A DNA stretch of 64,000 nt, taken from positions 406,165 to 470,164 of the forward strand of contig NZ_CDDF01000011.1 in NCBI RefSeq assembly GCF_000819865.1. Direction: 5' to 3'. The notes beneath the pieces were generated by a model. The model had not been told where the DNA came from. It saw only the letters and a list, made by a program, of their open reading frames with translations, and did not search any database. Of this stretch, positions 7,985 to 16,277 are shown piece after piece. The stretch comes from Aeromonas eucrenophila (GTDB taxonomy: Bacteria; Pseudomonadota; Gammaproteobacteria; Enterobacterales; Aeromonadaceae). A program made the translations under genes and the position numbers. Position 1 is the first letter of the stretch; every line of letters begins with the position of its first letter.

Positions 7985-9115
7985 CTATGTGCGGAACTCG
8001 GGGGGAATGGGCAGATCTTTGGCGATCGGGGTCGGGCGCCGGCCACGGCCACGGCGGAACTTCTTGAGCTGGTACACATAGGCCAGCACCTGGGCCACGG
8101 CGGCGAACAGCCCTTCCGGGATCTCCTGGCCGATCTCGGTGGCGTGATAGATGGCGCGGGTGAGCGGCGGGGACGGCATGATGGGGATCTCGTATTCGCG
8201 GGCGATCTCCCGGATCTTCATCGCCACCTCGTCCACCCCCTTGGCCAGCACCTTGGGGGCCGCGCCGGGTTTGCTCGCATCGTATTTCAGCGCCACCGAG
8301 TAGTGGCTCGGGTTGGTGATGATCACGTCCGCCTTGGGCACATCCCCCATCATGCGGCGCATCGCCATCTGCATCTGCAACTGGCGGATCTTGCCCTTGA
8401 CCTCGGGCTTGCCCTCGCTGTCCCTGAATTCGTCCTTGATCTCCTGCTTGGTCATCTTGAGCTGGCGATTGTGGTTCCAGGTCTGGAAGGGCACGTCGAT
8501 GGCGACGATGGGAATGAGGGCGCAGCAGAGGATGATCAGCATCCAGAGCAGCAGATCCAGGGCATCTATGATGCCGCCGGGAAACCCCTCGAGGGAGAGA
8601 TTCAGCAGATGATTGAACTTGCTGGAGAGCATCCACCAGGCGAATGTGCTAATAAAAATCACTTTAGCGATGGATTTGATGAGCTCCACCAGGGATTGCA
8701 CCCCGAACATCCTCTTAATACCATTCAAGGGGCTCAGCTTGCTCCACTTGGGCAGCATGGCCTCGGAGGAGAAGTTCATCCCGCCGAGCAGGGTGTTGCC
8801 GACGAAGGCGGCGATGGCCACCAGCAGGAACAGCAGGCCGAGCGGCTGCAACAGCGGGGCCAGCAAGGCGGGCACCATGGCGCCCATGGCGTTGGGATCG
8901 AAGGCCTGATCCCGATCCAGGGTAAAGCCGACGGTGAGCACCTTGACCATGGCGCCGGCCAGGCTCTCCTTGATCATCAGGAGACCAAACACGGTCGCCA
9001 GCAAGACGCTGGCGGTACCCAGCTCCTTGGAACGTGCAATCTGCCCTTTTTCCCGGGCCTGTTGCAGTCGTTTGCCCGTGGGTTGTTCGGTACGTTCCTG
9101 ATCGGTATCAGCCAT
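7985..9115 (-). CDS. flhB: Flagellar type III export switch protein FlhB
   Basis: Export-gate protein that autocleaves to switch substrate specificity from rod/hook to filament. The 376 residues show the usual N-terminus (TEQPTGKRLQQAREKGQIARSKEL, in part), four membrane segments, and a cytoplasmic domain. The cleavage motif reads NPSH (Asn at residue 268) where NPTH is typical. The cleaving Asn-Pro pair is intact, so autocleavage is expected. It follows fliR after 77 bp. Its own 3' end is repeated downstream. Confidence 0.96.
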   Translation of the reverse strand: MADTDQERTEQPTGKRLQQAREKGQIARSKELGTASVLLATVFGLLMIKESLAGAMVKVLTVGFTLDRDQAFDPNAMGAMVPALLAPLLQPLGLLFLLVAIAAFVGNTLLGGMNFSSEAMLPKWSKLSPLNGIKRMFGVQSLVELIKSIAKVIFISTFAWWMLSSKFNHLLNLSLEGFPGGIIDALDLLLWMLIILCCALIPIVAIDVPFQTWNHNRQLKMTKQEIKDEFRDSEGKPEVKGKIRQLQMQMAMRRMMGDVPKADVIITNPSHYSVALKYDASKPGAAPKVLAKGVDEVAMKIREIAREYEIPIMPSPPLTRAIYHATEIGQEIPEGLFAAVAQVLAYVYQLKKFRRGRGRRPTPIAKDLPIPPEFRT

Positions 9116-9192
9116 GCTGACCTCCGACTGGCGAGAGGCAGACGATCATCCGGCCTAAGGCCAAGCATTGCGTGAACTGCGCCAGCGCCCGG

Positions 9193-9990
9193 TCAACCAT
9201 TCTGGCCCCCGTAGCACTGGACGTTGATAAGCTCGCAACTGGTCTCCTGCACCCGCTCCCAGATGGATTCGAAGTGGCCCATGAAGCCGCCTATGGTGAG
9301 CCAGAGGATAAACAGGCCGGACATCATGCTGACCGCGAAGCCGATGCTGAAGATGTTGAGCTGGGGGGCGGCCCGGGTCATGACCCCGAACGCGAAGTTG
9401 ATGAGCAGCAGCGCGACTATGGCCGACAGCGCCATCACCAATGAGGCCTGGTACATGACCCCGAGGAAGCTTATCAGGCTGCGAATGGCGGGCAGGGTCA
9501 GCCCCTGATCCGAGACCGGCAGGGTCTCGAAGCTCAGCACCACCATCTTGATCATCAGCAAGTGACCGTCCACCGCCAGGAACACCAGGGTCGCCAGCAT
9601 CAGGTAGAACTGGCCCACCACGGGGGCGGACTGGCCATTCATGGGATCCACCAGGGTGGCGAAACCCAGGCTGGTCTGCATGGCGATGACCTGACCGGCC
9701 ATCACGAAGCTCTCCAGCAGGAACTGGGTCATGAGGCCCAGGGCCACACCGATGAGCAGTTGCTGCCCCAGCACCAGAAAACTGCCGACGGAGAACAGCT
9801 CTATCTTGGGCATGGGGGGCAACAGGGGGGCGATGATGAAGGTGATGGCGAGCGCCAACCCCATGCGGATATGGGCCGGGGCCAGCCGGCTGCCAAACAC
9901 CGCCATCACCATCAGCAGGCTGCTCACCCGGGCCAGCGGCCAGAGGATGGACGCCAGCCACTCCATGATCACCGCTGTGGTGTAGCTCAT
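9193..9990 (-). CDS. fliR: Flagellar export gate protein FliR
   Basis: Membrane component of the FliPQR core complex of the flagellar export apparatus. The 265-residue protein has six hydrophobic segments, starting with MEWLASILWPLARVSSLLMV and including a long conserved VLGQQLLIGVALGLMTQF helix. The length fits the family. The start ATG at 9990 follows fliQ after a 130-bp spacer that appears to hold a decayed fliQ tail. Confidence 0.95.
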   Translation of the reverse strand: MSYTTAVIMEWLASILWPLARVSSLLMVMAVFGSRLAPAHIRMGLALAITFIIAPLLPPMPKIELFSVGSFLVLGQQLLIGVALGLMTQFLLESFVMAGQVIAMQTSLGFATLVDPMNGQSAPVVGQFYLMLATLVFLAVDGHLLMIKMVVLSFETLPVSDQGLTLPAIRSLISFLGVMYQASLVMALSAIVALLLINFAFGVMTRAAPQLNIFSIGFAVSMMSGLFILWLTIGGFMGHFESIWERVQETSCELINVQCYGGQNG

Positions 9991-10043
9991 GCCCTCGCCT
10001 CGCGGCCATGGGATGCCGGCATGGAGACTGCCAACCCCTGACT

Positions 10044-10092
10044 CATCCCACCCCCTCGGGAGGGATTTGAAGACGCCACCATCAACAGGGCG
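10044..10092 (-). repeat. Probable decayed copy of the fliQ 3' end
   Basis: In the fliQ-fliR spacer the minus strand reads CTGTTGATGGTGGC, then ATCCC and CGAGG blocks, then TGA. This matches the order of the real fliQ end (CAGCTGATGGTGAGC, ATCCCCGAGG, TGA) with two short insertions. The similarity is weaker than at flhB or fliP. Confidence 0.45.
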
Positions 10093-10120
10093 CCGGTGAA
10101 CATGCCTGCCTTGGCAGACA

Positions 10121-10390
10121 TCAACCGACGACCTCGGGGATCTGGCTCACCATCAGCTGGAAGAAGTCCATCAGGCTCTGCAGGCCCCAGTGAGCACCTG
10201 CGCCCAGCGCCAGCAGGGTGACGATGAGACGGGGCAGGAAGCTCAGGGTCTGTTCGTTGATGGAGGTGGCGGCCTGGAAGATGGCGACGACGAGGCCCAC
10301 CATCAGGCTCGGCAGGATCACGGCGCACACCATGATGGTCACCAGCCAGAGCGCCTCGCGAAACACGTCGACAAAGGTTTCCGGACTCAT
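10121..10390 (-). CDS. fliQ: Flagellar export gate protein FliQ
   Basis: Small two-helix membrane protein of the FliPQR export core. The 89 residues comprise two transmembrane helices (AVILPSLMVGLVVAIFQAAT and LIVTLLALGAGAHWG), with the conserved family N-terminus (SPETFVDVFREALWLV). It sits between fliP and fliR with unusually long spacers on both sides for this operon (144 and 130 bp). Confidence 0.96.
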   Translation of the reverse strand: MSPETFVDVFREALWLVTIMVCAVILPSLMVGLVVAIFQAATSINEQTLSFLPRLIVTLLALGAGAHWGLQSLMDFFQLMVSQIPEVVG

Positions 10391-10417
10391 CTTATCGGCT
10401 CCTTTCCATTGACCGGC

Positions 10418-10512
10418 TTAGCCTGCCTCCAGCCCGACGCTGTTGGCCAAAGAGCCCAGGACGAGGCTCCAGCCGTCCACCATGACAACCAGCATCGGCT
10501 TGAACGGCAGTG
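10418..10512 (-). repeat. Extra copy of the fliP 3' end in the fliP-fliQ spacer
   Basis: About 95 bp repeat the last 31 codons of fliP, shifted by 117 bp. The copy is still an open frame ending in TAA where fliP ends in TGA. It encodes MVDGWSLVLGSLANSVGLEA against [20 protein letters not shown] in FliP. Differences include several synonymous changes. There is no start codon or ribosome-binding site for it. Confidence 0.93.
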
Positions 10513-10534
10513 AGGGCGGCACCGGAGGAAAACA

Positions 10535-11293
10535 TCATCCGGCGCCCAGCCCGAAGCTGTTGGCCAAGGAGCCCAGGATCAGGTTCCAGCCGTCCACCAT
10601 GACGAACAGCATCAGCTTGAACGGCAGCGAGACCAGCATGGGTGACAGCATCATCATCCCCATGGCCATCAGTATGCTGGCGACCACCAGATCGATGACC
10701 AGGAACGGCAGGAACAGCATGAAGCCTATCTGGAACGCGGTCTTGAGCTCGCTGGTGACGAAGGCCGGGATCAGCACCCGCAGCGGCACGTCCGCCGGCT
10801 TGTCCACCTGCACGTTCGCTATCTCCATGAAGGTGTTGAGATCCTTGACCCGGGTCTGGGCCAGCATGAACTGGTGGATGGGCAGCTCGGCCTTCTCCAG
10901 CGCCTCCTTGGCCCCTATGGTCTCCGCCAGATAGGGCTGCAGCGCCTCGTCGTTGATGCGATCCAGCACGGGGGACATGATGAAGAAGGACATGAACAGA
11001 GCGATGCCGATCAGCACCTGGTTAGAGGGGCTCTGCTGCAGGCCTATGGCCTGGCGCAAGATGCCGAGCACCACGATGATCCGGGTGAAGGAGGTCATCA
11101 TGATCACCATGGCCGGCAGGAAGGAGAGCGCGGTCATCAGCGCCAGCACCTGCAGGGTCAGGCTGTATTCCTGGCTGCCATCCGCCATGGTCTTGACGGT
11201 CAGCGCCGACATGCCGTCCTGGGCCATTGCCAGTGGCGACAACAGCAGCACGGACAGCAGGCCCAGCCACCGGATCCAGTTAGCTTTTTTCAT
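10535..11293 (-). CDS. fliP: Flagellar export gate protein FliP
   Basis: Membrane protein forming the pentameric core of the flagellar export gate with FliQ and FliR. The 252 residues begin with a signal-like hydrophobic segment ([19 protein letters not shown]), then family motifs ([39 protein letters not shown]). It overlaps fliO by 14 bp. The last 31 codons are repeated just downstream. Confidence 0.96.
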   Translation of the reverse strand: MKKANWIRWLGLLSVLLLSPLAMAQDGMSALTVKTMADGSQEYSLTLQVLALMTALSFLPAMVIMMTSFTRIIVVLGILRQAIGLQQSPSNQVLIGIALFMSFFIMSPVLDRINDEALQPYLAETIGAKEALEKAELPIHQFMLAQTRVKDLNTFMEIANVQVDKPADVPLRVLIPAFVTSELKTAFQIGFMLFLPFLVIDLVVASILMAMGMMMLSPMLVSLPFKLMLFVMVDGWNLILGSLANSFGLGAG

Positions 11294-11657
11294 GCTTGCC
11301 CATCAATTTGCCGAGCTGCTGGGAGAACGCCTGGGGCTGGCTCTCGTCCAGCGGCTGCTCCAGGCGGTAGAGGAAGTTGACCTGCTGGGGGGTTACCCCG
11401 ATGAGCAACTGCTGTTCGCCCACCTTGACCACCATCAGCTTCTCCTTGTAACCCACCGGCAGGGTGGCGATGACCTTCATCTGGCCGCCGCCCATCACCT
11501 GGGTGAGCTTGCTCTTCTTGAGCAGGAAGCCCAGCACCAGGATGAGGCCGATCACCATCAGGCTGGAGAGCAGCCAGGAGGTGATGCTGGGGGGATTGAC
11601 GCCCCCCTCGGCCAGCGCGGGGGCGGCGAACAATGTCAGAGCGAGGACACGGATCAT
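11280..11657 (-). CDS. fliO: Flagellar biosynthesis protein FliO
   Basis: Single-pass membrane protein that helps FliP assemble into the export gate. The 125 residues have a short signal-like N-terminus ending ALAEG, one transmembrane helix near residues 32-47 followed by KKSK, then a cytoplasmic region with [20 protein letters not shown], typical of FliO. It overlaps fliN by 4 bp (ATGA) and fliP by 14 bp. Confidence 0.93.
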   Translation of the reverse strand: MIRVLALTLFAAPALAEGGVNPPSITSWLLSSLMVIGLILVLGFLLKKSKLTQVMGGGQMKVIATLPVGYKEKLMVVKVGEQQLLIGVTPQQVNFLYRLEQPLDESQPQAFSQQLGKLMGKHEKS

Positions 11658-12049
11658 TTGAGTTTCTTGATCCGCTCTATCTGGCTGATGACGTCGGTGA
11701 GGCGTATGCCGAACTTGTCGTTCACCACCACCACCTCGCCGTGGGCGATCAGGGTGCCGTTCACCAGCACATCCAGCGGCTCACCGGCGACCCGATCCAG
11801 CTCCACCACCGAGCCCTGGTTGAGCTGCAGCAGGTTGCGGATGCTGATCTGGCTGCGGCCCACTTCCATGGCGATGGTCACCGGAATGTCCAGAATGGTG
11901 TCCAGCTTGCGCCGCTCTTCGGCACTGATGGGGGCATCGTCCTTGAGTTCTTCCAGCGGGGCGGGCTTGGCCTCGGCCGTCACCTGTTCTTCCAGCGCAG
12001 CCGCCCAGGCATCTGCCATCAAATCCTGCTCGTCATCGGTTCCGCTCAT
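11654..12049 (-). CDS. fliN: Flagellar motor switch protein FliN
   Basis: C-ring protein that with FliM and FliG sets rotation direction and helps dock the export ATPase complex. The 131 residues have a variable acidic N-terminus and a C-terminal SpoA domain (LDIPVTIAMEVGRSQISIRN, then GTLIAHGEVVVVNDKFGIRL). The length is typical. Confidence 0.96.
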   Translation of the reverse strand: MSGTDDEQDLMADAWAAALEEQVTAEAKPAPLEELKDDAPISAEERRKLDTILDIPVTIAMEVGRSQISIRNLLQLNQGSVVELDRVAGEPLDVLVNGTLIAHGEVVVVNDKFGIRLTDVISQIERIKKLK

Positions 12050-12072
12050 CTTGCTTCCTTATGCTGCTTCGT

Positions 12073-12096
12073 GACCCGCGTCTGATACGACGGGTC
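12073..12096. other. Hairpin in fliM-fliN spacer
   Basis: Inverted repeat GACCCGCGT ... ACGACGGGTC, nine pairs with a single bulge around a 5-base loop, with no T-run on either strand. It may be an mRNA-stability or translation-level element between the two switch genes. Confidence 0.5.
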
Positions 12097-12098
12097 TG

Positions 12099-13169
12099 TT
12101 AAGAGTGTTTGTCTTCGATGCTGCGCTCGAGCTCTTCCAGCTCGGCCTCGCCATCGATGCGCACGCCCCCACGGGTCACCAGATGCATCTCTGTCTTGAC
12201 CCCGTCAGGGCGTTTGAGTTTGTCGACTATCTTGAGCGCCACGTTTTCCTTGGTGCGCCCCATCTTGGCGTGGAAGGTCGGCAAGTCCTCCACGTAGACC
12301 AGCAGGTTCTCCGGCATCTCCACCGGGATGATGTCGCCGGGTTTGAGCTCCATCAGATCCCGCAGGGTCAGCTCTGTCTCCAGCAGCTTGGCCTTGAGCT
12401 CCACCTTGACGTCCATGATCTCGTCGCGCAGCGCCTTGCTCCAGCGCACGTCGGTGTCGCCCTTGTCGCTCTGCACACCGGCATCGAGCAACTCTCGGAT
12501 GGGCTCCAGCATGGAGTAGGGCATGGCCACGTGGAAGTCGCCGCCACCGCCATCGAGCTCGATGTGGAAGGAACTCACCACTATCACCTCGGTGGGGCTG
12601 ACGATGTTCGCCATGGCCGGGTTGACCTCGGAGTCGAGATACTCAAAGCCCACGTCCATCACCGGCGCCCAGGCGTCCTTGTAGTCCTCGAACACCAGCT
12701 TGAGCAGCATCTGGATGATGCGCCGCTCGGTGGGGGTGAACTCGCGGCCCTCGATCTTGGCGTGGTAGCGCCCGTCGCCGCCGAAGAAGTTCTCCACCAG
12801 GATGAACACCAGGCGGGCCTCCATGGTGATCAGCGCCGTGCCCTTGAGGGGACGGAAGCGCACCATGTTCAGGCTGGTCGGCACGAACAGGGTGTGTACG
12901 TACTCACCGAATTTCAGCATCTGCACGCCGTTGATAGAGACCTCGGCGGTGCGTCGCATCATGTTGAACAGGCTGATGCGCATGTGGCGGGCGAACCGCT
13001 CGTTCACCAGCTCCAGGGTCGGCATGCGGCCACGGACGATACGGTCCTGGGAAGAGAAATCGAACTGGGCGATGCCGGGATCCCCGGCCGCCCCTAGTTC
13101 TTCCTCTTCGACATCATCGACACCGTGCAAGAGGGCATCAATTTCGTCCTGACTTAACAGATCGCTCAC
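12099..13169 (-). CDS. fliM: Flagellar motor switch protein FliM
   Basis: C-ring protein that binds phosphorylated CheY and transmits the switch signal. The N-terminal LSQDEIDALLHG peptide is the CheY-P docking motif. The middle domain contains the GGxG-type FliG-binding region (NFFGGDGRYHAKIEGREFTP), and the C-terminal SpoA domain contains PGDIIPVEMPENL. At 356 aa the length fits the family. It follows fliL with only 10 bp between. Confidence 0.96.
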   Translation of the reverse strand: MSDLLSQDEIDALLHGVDDVEEEELGAAGDPGIAQFDFSSQDRIVRGRMPTLELVNERFARHMRISLFNMMRRTAEVSINGVQMLKFGEYVHTLFVPTSLNMVRFRPLKGTALITMEARLVFILVENFFGGDGRYHAKIEGREFTPTERRIIQMLLKLVFEDYKDAWAPVMDVGFEYLDSEVNPAMANIVSPTEVIVVSSFHIELDGGGGDFHVAMPYSMLEPIRELLDAGVQSDKGDTDVRWSKALRDEIMDVKVELKAKLLETELTLRDLMELKPGDIIPVEMPENLLVYVEDLPTFHAKMGRTKENVALKIVDKLKRPDGVKTEMHLVTRGGVRIDGEAELEELERSIEDKHS

Positions 13170-13179
13170 GCTTCACCTT

Positions 13180-13680
13180 TCATTGCATGACAAAGCCGGT
13201 AAACAGCACTTGTTCTATTACGGGGGAAGAGACCAGGTCATTGAGCACCCGGCGACACTCTTCCAGTGAATCCTGGCGCAGCTTCTCCTTGCCCTCGAAA
13301 GTCATCAGCTGCTCGGCGGTGGCCGCGCTGAAGACCCGCAGCAGGGTGCCTTCGATCAGGGGGGTATTCTGCTTGGCCAGCGCCTCATCGGCGGCGCCGC
13401 GCACCATCAGCTGGATCTTGATCTGCACCAGCCGATCCCGCTGCCCACCCGCCACATTGAACACGAAGGGGCGCAACATGGCGACATAGAGCGATGGCTC
13501 TGGCGTGCTGGCTTGTGGCTTGGCCTCCTCGGCCGCGGGTTTGTCCTCGCCCGCCAGCATGAACCAGGCACCGGCTCCGCCGCCCCCCAGCACGATGACG
13601 GCGAGGGCGACTATCATGATCAGCTTCTTTTTCTTGGCTGCCGCCGGGTCCTTCAGCGTCAGTTCGTTATCGTCTGCCAT
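13180..13680 (-). CDS. fliL: Flagellar basal-body-associated protein FliL
   Basis: Single-pass inner-membrane protein that surrounds the stator and supports torque. The 166 residues have a short Lys-rich cytoplasmic N-terminus (PAAAKKKK), one transmembrane helix at about residues 19-42 (LIMIVALAVIVLGGGGAGAW), and a periplasmic domain ending in EQVLFTGFVMQ, where a VxFTxFVxQ-like end is typical. Confidence 0.94.
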   Translation of the reverse strand: MADDNELTLKDPAAAKKKKLIMIVALAVIVLGGGGAGAWFMLAGEDKPAAEEAKPQASTPEPSLYVAMLRPFVFNVAGGQRDRLVQIKIQLMVRGAADEALAKQNTPLIEGTLLRVFSAATAEQLMTFEGKEKLRQDSLEECRRVLNDLVSSPVIEQVLFTGFVMQ

Positions 13681-13737
13681 CCCTTGTCCACCCTGGTCCT
13701 AAACTGGTTCGATATCATAAACTTACTCAGGCAGGCA

Positions 13738-15720
13738 TCAAGCATAGAAATCAATTCCGCTGTCGTTTGTCGATTCCACCAGCAGACTCATGGCGCGGGC
13801 CCCATGCTCTCCCTTCCCCTGGCCGCTGCCGCCGAAAGATCCGCCCTCCTGCCGGCCCTGCTGACCCTGACCGTTGAAGGTCGACTGGCCTTGAGATTGC
13901 TGCTGTTGTCCCTGCTGCGCCTGCTGCTGTGACTGTTGTTGCACTTGGGTCTGGCCGAGCTGGATCCCCTGCCCCGCCAGCATGTCCCGCAGACGCGGCA
14001 TGGCCTGCTCCAGCATCTCCCGGGTCTGGCCATGCTGCACCACGAAGTGGACGCTGGCCTGGTTGTCAGCCCCCATCTGTATCTGGATCTTCATCTTGCC
14101 AAGCCCGAGGGGATCGAGCTGGAGCTCCGCCTGCTGCAACTTGTCCGTCAGCATCAGGTTCACCTTCTGGTGCAACTGCTCAGGTGCTTCCGGTGTGGCC
14201 AACTTGAGGTGCGGCAGGGTCTGAGCCTCCCGCCTGGCCGCTACTTCGGCCGCCGGCCTGCTCTCGCCGGGCTGGGCCTGTGCATGCTGCGGGGCCGGTG
14301 TCGATTCGCTCTGCTCGACCGACTTGGTTTCCAGCGCAGGCGTACCGGGCTCATCCAGCTTTGACTTCATGTCGGTCTGCTTGAGCTCGACGGCCACCCT
14401 GGCCGCGACTGCGGGCTCGGCCTCCATCTGCTGGATACCGGCCGACAGGGCCGTCAGCGAGGCTTGTGGCCCCTGAGATTCGTGGCGCGCCAGGATCTGC
14501 GGCGCCGTCGTCAGCACAGGCTCGGGATCCACGCCGGCGGGCGCCCCGCTCCCGGCGGCGACCTGGGTGGCAGCCTGGGTTTCGGACTTGGCTGCCGGCG
14601 TCTGTCCCGGTTTGGCCTCCGGCTCGGCGGCCGCTCTGGTTTGGCTGCTCTCATCGCCGGACTTGCCGCCATCCGGGGTGGCATTGGCGCTGGCGTCACT
14701 CTGGGTATCCACCCTGACCAGCCCCTCGCCAAAGGCCTTGGCCGCACTCGCCTGGGCGCCTTGAGTTGACTGAGCACCGTGCGCGCCTGGCGTTGCCTGG
14801 GCGCCATGGGCAGCGTGCTCAGTTGAGATGGATTGCGCCGACTTGCCCGCCGTGGGTGACTCGCTCGCCTCTGCCACCGGCGCGGCGTCCGTTTGAGCGG
14901 GGCTCACCTTGGCCAGCAAGGCGGCCCGCTCCTGACCGGACAGCGGCTGTGGGGCGGGTTTCGGCGCGACAGCCTCGGGATGCTCGACCTGGGTGGCGGC
15001 CTGCGCTTCCAACTGAGCCACCTGAGCTTCCGACTGAGCTGCCGGAGCTGCGAGCTGGCCATCGACAGGCAGAGCCTGAGCCCCCTTGCCGAGTCCGGTA
15101 GCCAGCTCACTTCCCTTGTCGCTCTTGCCTGCCTCGCCTCGCGGAGTTGCTGCGCCTTGAGCAAGGGTCTCGCCCGTGCCGCGCCCTTCGGCCACCGGTC
15201 GCAGGAGCGTCTGCGGTGTGGCGGCGTCGGTCGTGGCCGCGGGCTTGCCCGCATCAGCCGGTGACACCGGCTGCGACTCGGGCGGCAAGTCGTTGCCGTC
15301 GATGACGGGCGCCGTCGGCATCGCCGCCTGAGCCGTCTGGGCCACCAGGGGCGCAGGAGGGACCACCAGGCTCACATCCTGTCTGAGGGAGGCCTGCAAC
15401 TGCTGCAGAAAATCATCGGGGGGAAGCTCGGTCTCATCGCTCTTGTCAGACGTTGGCGGCGTCGAGGCGGGAGTCCCGTCGGTCGCCAAAGATTTGGCAT
15501 CCGGCGTCATGGCTGCGGGAGGCTGCTCACCCGTTTGGGCGGCTGGCGCCCCCTTGCCGACGAGCTGGGCCCTGGCCATGGCATCGGCAAACGCGGCCTT
15601 GCCACCGTCCTGCAACGGCAGTTCGGTCCCCTCGTTGCCCATGGGGAGCATGGCCGATGCTGTGCCGTTGTCGGCAGGGGTGGCCTGGATGGCGGCCTTG
15701 AGCAACTGGGTCTGTATCAT
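13738..15720 (-). CDS. fliK: Flagellar hook-length control protein FliK
   Basis: Secreted ruler that measures hook length and triggers the FlhB specificity switch. The 660-residue protein is mostly low-complexity Ala/Gln/Pro/Ser-rich sequence, the expected ruler region. The conserved C-terminal domain (KLQQAELQLDPLGLGKMKIQ) lies near residue 545, and a Gln-rich stretch (QVQQQSQQQAQQGQQQQSQG) follows. A sigma-54-like promoter lies upstream and overlaps the end of fliJ. It heads the fliKLMNOPQR-flhB run. Confidence 0.93.
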   Translation of the reverse strand: MIQTQLLKAAIQATPADNGTASAMLPMGNEGTELPLQDGGKAAFADAMARAQLVGKGAPAAQTGEQPPAAMTPDAKSLATDGTPASTPPTSDKSDETELPPDDFLQQLQASLRQDVSLVVPPAPLVAQTAQAAMPTAPVIDGNDLPPESQPVSPADAGKPAATTDAATPQTLLRPVAEGRGTGETLAQGAATPRGEAGKSDKGSELATGLGKGAQALPVDGQLAAPAAQSEAQVAQLEAQAATQVEHPEAVAPKPAPQPLSGQERAALLAKVSPAQTDAAPVAEASESPTAGKSAQSISTEHAAHGAQATPGAHGAQSTQGAQASAAKAFGEGLVRVDTQSDASANATPDGGKSGDESSQTRAAAEPEAKPGQTPAAKSETQAATQVAAGSGAPAGVDPEPVLTTAPQILARHESQGPQASLTALSAGIQQMEAEPAVAARVAVELKQTDMKSKLDEPGTPALETKSVEQSESTPAPQHAQAQPGESRPAAEVAARREAQTLPHLKLATPEAPEQLHQKVNLMLTDKLQQAELQLDPLGLGKMKIQIQMGADNQASVHFVVQHGQTREMLEQAMPRLRDMLAGQGIQLGQTQVQQQSQQQAQQGQQQQSQGQSTFNGQGQQGRQEGGSFGGSGQGKGEHGARAMSLLVESTNDSGIDFYA

Positions 15721-15804
15721 GCGGGGATCCCTGACGACAATCCGGTGGCCGGCGACATCGACGTCGCCCCGTCACCGCGTATTTATCACGATGGAGAAAA
15801 CGGA

Positions 15805-15820
15805 AGCAAATTACAGGCCA
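15805..15820 (-). promoter_or_regulatory. Candidate sigma-54 promoter of fliK operon
   Basis: The minus strand reads TGGCCTGTAATTTGCT, a good match to the RpoN -24/-12 consensus. It overlaps the fliJ stop codon and would start transcription about 74 bp before fliK. This would split the cluster into fliE-J and fliK-flhB units. Confidence 0.7.
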
Positions 15821-16251
15821 GAATGGTGATAGCGCCGCATGATGGCGTAATCGTCCAGCATCTTCTGCTCCTGACGCTGGGCCTTCTGGCGTACCCGCCC
15901 CGCCTGTTTCTCGAGCAGGAGTTCGACCGCCTTGCGTCGCTGCTGGGCCTCCAGCCATTGGGTGCGGCACAATCCCAGCGCCTCGCGCACCTGCAGCACC
16001 CCTTCGTACTGCTGGGTCGCCGCATTTTCAAGCTTGCTGATGAAGGCGTGATACTGGCTGTTCTGCTGGGGGGTGATCCCTTGCAGACCCCGATCTGTCC
16101 ACTGCTGGTGGTAGATCTGGCGGTACTGGTTCAGCGCCTCTTGCTGATCCATGAACAGCTTCAAGTCCTGCTGGGCCTTGGCCAGCGCCATGGCCGCCTG
16201 CTGCTCCGCCTCGACCAACCTGGTGGCCAACAATTCCAAGCCTTTACTCAT
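15811..16251 (-). CDS. fliJ: Flagellar export chaperone FliJ
   Basis: Coiled-coil protein that forms the stalk of the FliI ATPase ring and couples it to FlhA. The 146 residues are almost entirely charged and helical (LVEAEQQAAMALAKAQQDLK; RRKAVELLLEKQAGRVRQKA), as expected. It lies 26 bp after fliI. Confidence 0.92.
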   Translation of the reverse strand: MSKGLELLATRLVEAEQQAAMALAKAQQDLKLFMDQQEALNQYRQIYHQQWTDRGLQGITPQQNSQYHAFISKLENAATQQYEGVLQVREALGLCRTQWLEAQQRRKAVELLLEKQAGRVRQKAQRQEQKMLDDYAIMRRYHHSGL

Positions 16252-16277
16252 TCCAATACTCCACCCGGTTCATCTCG

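Noticed and set aside
7600..8067. Plus-strand frames in the flhB-flhA spacer (88 and 155 codons) as small genes
   Set aside because: The DNA is explained by decayed minus-strand flhB tails; the plus-strand frames have no domain and repeat only because the DNA repeats.
9116..9192. A fliR tail copy in the fliR-flhB spacer
   Set aside because: A GGCC-G-ATGA resemblance needs several gaps; too weak to claim.
12050..12098. A fliM tail copy in the fliM-fliN spacer
   Set aside because: Only about half the aligned positions match; the hairpin there explains the conserved-looking pieces.
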